From positions 124,001 to 188,000 of the forward strand of contig LNEE01000019.1 of NCBI GenBank assembly GCA_001464895.1: DNA of 64,000 bases, given 5' to 3'. Positions 62,064 through 64,000 of the stretch are shown piece by piece. How positions within the stretch are numbered: the stretch's first letter is position 1; every line of letters starts with the position of its first letter. The notes under the pieces were generated by a model. The model saw only the letters and a list, made by a program, of their open reading frames with translations. It did no database searches and was not told where the DNA came from. The position numbers and the translations under genes were made by a program. The DNA comes from Betaproteobacteria bacterium Ga0077532 (GTDB lineage: Bacteria > Pseudomonadota > Gammaproteobacteria > Burkholderiales > Ga0077523).

Positions 62064-63872
62064 TCAGCGGCCGCGCATGAAGAGGCGATCGAGATCCGCC
62101 ATCGACAGCTGGGTCCAGGTGGGGCGGCCATGGTTGCACTGCCCGGAGCGCTCGGTCTCCTCCATGTCGCGCAACAGTGCATTCATCTCTGGGAGCGTGA
62201 GCGCCCGGTTCGCGCGTACCGCGCCGTGGCAGGCGAGCGTCGCGAGCATCTCGTCGCGGCGGTCCTCCAGGACGTGGCTCACGCCGACCTCGGCGATCTC
62301 GCGCAGCGTGTCGCGCGCGAGCGCCGCGGCGTCGGCGTTGCGCAGCAGCACCGGCACGGATCGCACGGCGACCGTCGTCGGCGACAGCACGGCCATTTCG
62401 AACCCGAGCCGAGACAGGAGGTCCGCGTGCTCCTCCACCGTGGCCACTTCCAGCGCACTGGCCACGAGCGTGGCGGGGATCAGGAGCGGTTGCGTCGGCA
62501 CGCCGGACGCCGCGAGCGCGACCTTCAATCGTTCGTAGACGATACGCTCGTGCGCTGCATGCATGTCGACGATGACGAGGCCCGCATGGTTCTGGGCGAG
62601 CACGTACACGCCGGCCAGCTGCGCGATCGCGAACCCGAGCGGCGGCCCGTCGGAAGGGGTGGCGGACGGCGGCGGGGCGAGCGTCGTCGTGGCCGCATCC
62701 GTGCCGTCGCCCGTCGGTGCGCGGCCGAACAGTCGGTCGTAGAAGGCCATCGATTCGCCGGCCGCAAGCGGCATCGCGGATTGCCGCGGTGGGTAGCCCG
62801 CAGTCGGGCCGCTCGACCATGCCATGGCGGAAGGCGCGCGGACCGCCTGGTCCGGTGTCGTCATCGAGGCCGTCGTGCCACCTGGCCTGGACGCGGCGAG
62901 CGTCCGTTCGAGGATGCTCCGCACGAACGGATGGATGCTGCGGCTCTCGCGGAACCGGACTTCCGTCTTCGTCGGGTGCACGTTCACGTCGACCAGCTCA
63001 GGCGGCATGTCGAGGAATATCGCGAAGGCCGGATGCCGGTCGTGGTGGAGGATGTCCCGATAGGCTTCCCGGATGGCGTGGGCGAGCAGGCGGTCGCGGA
63101 CGAATCGCCCGTTCACGAACACGAACTGCGCATCGCGCTGGCCGCGGGCCGCGGCGGGAAGCCCGGCGAAGCCGCGCAACGCCATGGCGCCGGCCTGCTC
63201 GTCGAACGCGATGGCGGACTGCATGAAGTCCTCGCCGAGGACCGCGGCCACCCGCTCGGCCAGCGACTGGGAAGGCAGCCGCCAGCGCGCCTTGCCGTCA
63301 CTCGTGAGGCGCATCGAGACATCGGGGCGGGCGAGGGCGATGCGCGTGAACCAGTCGTCCGCGTGGGCGTACTCGGTGGCTTCGGTGCGGAGGAATTTCC
63401 GTCGGGCGGGGGTGTTGTAGTAGAGATCGAGCACGTCGATTGTCGTGCCAGGTTCGCACTGCGCCGGGATGGCTTCCGAGAGTGTTCCGCCGTGGCTTTC
63501 GATCTGCCAGCCGTGCCTCTCGTCCGCAGTCCGGCTGGTCAGGGTGAGATGCGATACCGAGGCGATGCTGGCGAGCGCCTCGCCCCGGAAGCCCAGCGTG
63601 CCGACGCGCTCGAGATCCTCGAACGACGCGATCTTGCTGGTGGCGTGCCGGGCGAGCGCCAGCGGCAGTTCGTCGCGTGCGATGCCCCGTCCGTCGTCCT
63701 GCACGCGGATCTGCCGGATCCCGCCATCCTTCAGCGTCACGGCGATGTCGGTGGCGCCCGCGTCGAGGCTGTTCTCGAGCATTTCCTTCAGGGCGGCGGC
63801 AGGGCGCTCGACCACTTCGCCGGCAGCAATCTGGTTGACGAGGTGATCGGGCAGGACTTGGATCGAAGGCAT
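62064..63872 (-). CDS. mutL: DNA mismatch repair protein MutL, endonuclease type
   Basis: MutL links mismatch recognition by MutS to strand incision. The 602-residue protein has the GHKL ATPase motifs [25 protein letters not shown] and [10 protein letters not shown]. The C-terminal domain carries [12 protein letters not shown], close to the DQHA-x2-E-x4-E endonuclease motif, and the later CNHGRPT. This suggests a nicking MutL as in bacteria without MutH. ATG at 63872 begins [17 protein letters not shown] at 63926 would add 18 atypical residues. miaA follows. Confidence 0.96.
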   Translation of the reverse strand: MPSIQVLPDHLVNQIAAGEVVERPAAALKEMLENSLDAGATDIAVTLKDGGIRQIRVQDDGRGIARDELPLALARHATSKIASFEDLERVGTLGFRGEALASIASVSHLTLTSRTADERHGWQIESHGGTLSEAIPAQCEPGTTIDVLDLYYNTPARRKFLRTEATEYAHADDWFTRIALARPDVSMRLTSDGKARWRLPSQSLAERVAAVLGEDFMQSAIAFDEQAGAMALRGFAGLPAAARGQRDAQFVFVNGRFVRDRLLAHAIREAYRDILHHDRHPAFAIFLDMPPELVDVNVHPTKTEVRFRESRSIHPFVRSILERTLAASRPGGTTASMTTPDQAVRAPSAMAWSSGPTAGYPPRQSAMPLAAGESMAFYDRLFGRAPTGDGTDAATTTLAPPPSATPSDGPPLGFAIAQLAGVYVLAQNHAGLVIVDMHAAHERIVYERLKVALAASGVPTQPLLIPATLVASALEVATVEEHADLLSRLGFEMAVLSPTTVAVRSVPVLLRNADAAALARDTLREIAEVGVSHVLEDRRDEMLATLACHGAVRANRALTLPEMNALLRDMEETERSGQCNHGRPTWTQLSMADLDRLFMRGR

Positions 63873-63949
63873 TCGGGAGGCGGGCTTTATGTTGGAATCG
63901 GCATGAGAGAACTGCCGGAGCGGCATATCCGAGCCGCGAACTGCACCAC

Positions 63950-63955
63950 TATAAT
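63950..63955 (+). promoter_or_regulatory. Possible -10 element (TATAAT) directed out of the window
   Basis: CACTATAATGCTAGG lies in the gene-free 128-base stub after the mutL start, facing the right edge. No -35 is visible. Confidence 0.3.
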
Positions 63956-64000
63956 GCTAGGCTTCTCAGGCTCGTGGTGAAAACGCGGGCATCATCGGGA

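Noticed and set aside
62130-63980. 616-codon plus-strand open frame opposite mutL
   Set aside because: Antisense shadow; no recognisable domain.

Overview
The window is a GC-rich stretch of a Gram-negative chromosome, most likely a betaproteobacterium that oxidises alcohols or methanol with PQQ enzymes. This rests on the gene order xseA / exbB-exbD-lpxK-Trm112-kdsB-adk, on dapA-bamC and mutL-miaA, on an endonuclease-type MutL, and on the PQQ genes. I see no rRNA, tRNA, CRISPR array, insertion sequence or prophage. The window opens inside fliQ and ends in a gene-free stub upstream of mutL.

Layout: (1) 1-7.7 kb holds flagellar export genes (fliQ, fliR), a methyltransferase, dapA-bamC, a metallo-hydrolase, a ribosomal oxygenase (roxA-like), a bcp-type peroxiredoxin and a slyD-like isomerase. 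(2) 7.7-19.2 kb is a PQQ island. pqqABCDE lies on the minus strand. Divergent from it are a long TonB, a proline iminopeptidase, a MoxY-like histidine kinase with a LuxR-type response regulator, a second pqqA that had no annotation, and a receptor closely resembling the E. coli PQQ receptor PqqU/YncD. An identical 17-bp palindrome (CTCATGAAAATCATGAG, read toward pqqA) lies upstream of both pqqA genes. I read the island as one system for making, sensing and retrieving PQQ. (3) 19.2-29.5 kb is iron handling: a TonB receptor, fbpABC, a DUF2325 protein, a FecA-like receptor, bfd and bfr, with three Fur-box-like sites. (4) 29.6-36.2 kb holds a patatin-like lipoprotein behind an 8-bp tandem repeat, a pair of REP-like palindromic repeats, an Old Yellow Enzyme, nikR divergent from a TonB receptor that is a candidate nickel receptor, and a PatB/MalY lyase. 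(5) 36.2-51 kb holds mfd, a short-chain dehydrogenase, an orphan ParA, a gamma-carbonic-anhydrase-like protein, a class I aldolase, small and regulatory genes, a type III glutamine synthetase with an ABC binding protein, a chemoreceptor and a MetX-like hydrolase. (6) 51-56.6 kb is a pyrophosphate and adenylate set: a K+-independent H+-pyrophosphatase, a phosphofructokinase with a mixed ATP/PPi signature, and adk, followed by kdsB. (7) 56.6-64 kb holds Trm112, lpxK, exbDB, xseA with two DnaA boxes upstream, a GlcG/HbpS protein, miaA and mutL.

Functional links: TonB, ExbB/ExbD and four TonB-dependent receptors form an outer-membrane uptake theme covering PQQ, ferric chelates and probably nickel. 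H+-pyrophosphatase, phosphofructokinase, aldolase and adenylate kinase suggest a pyrophosphate-economical sugar phosphate metabolism as known in methylotrophs. All functions are read from sequence by eye; no database search was run.
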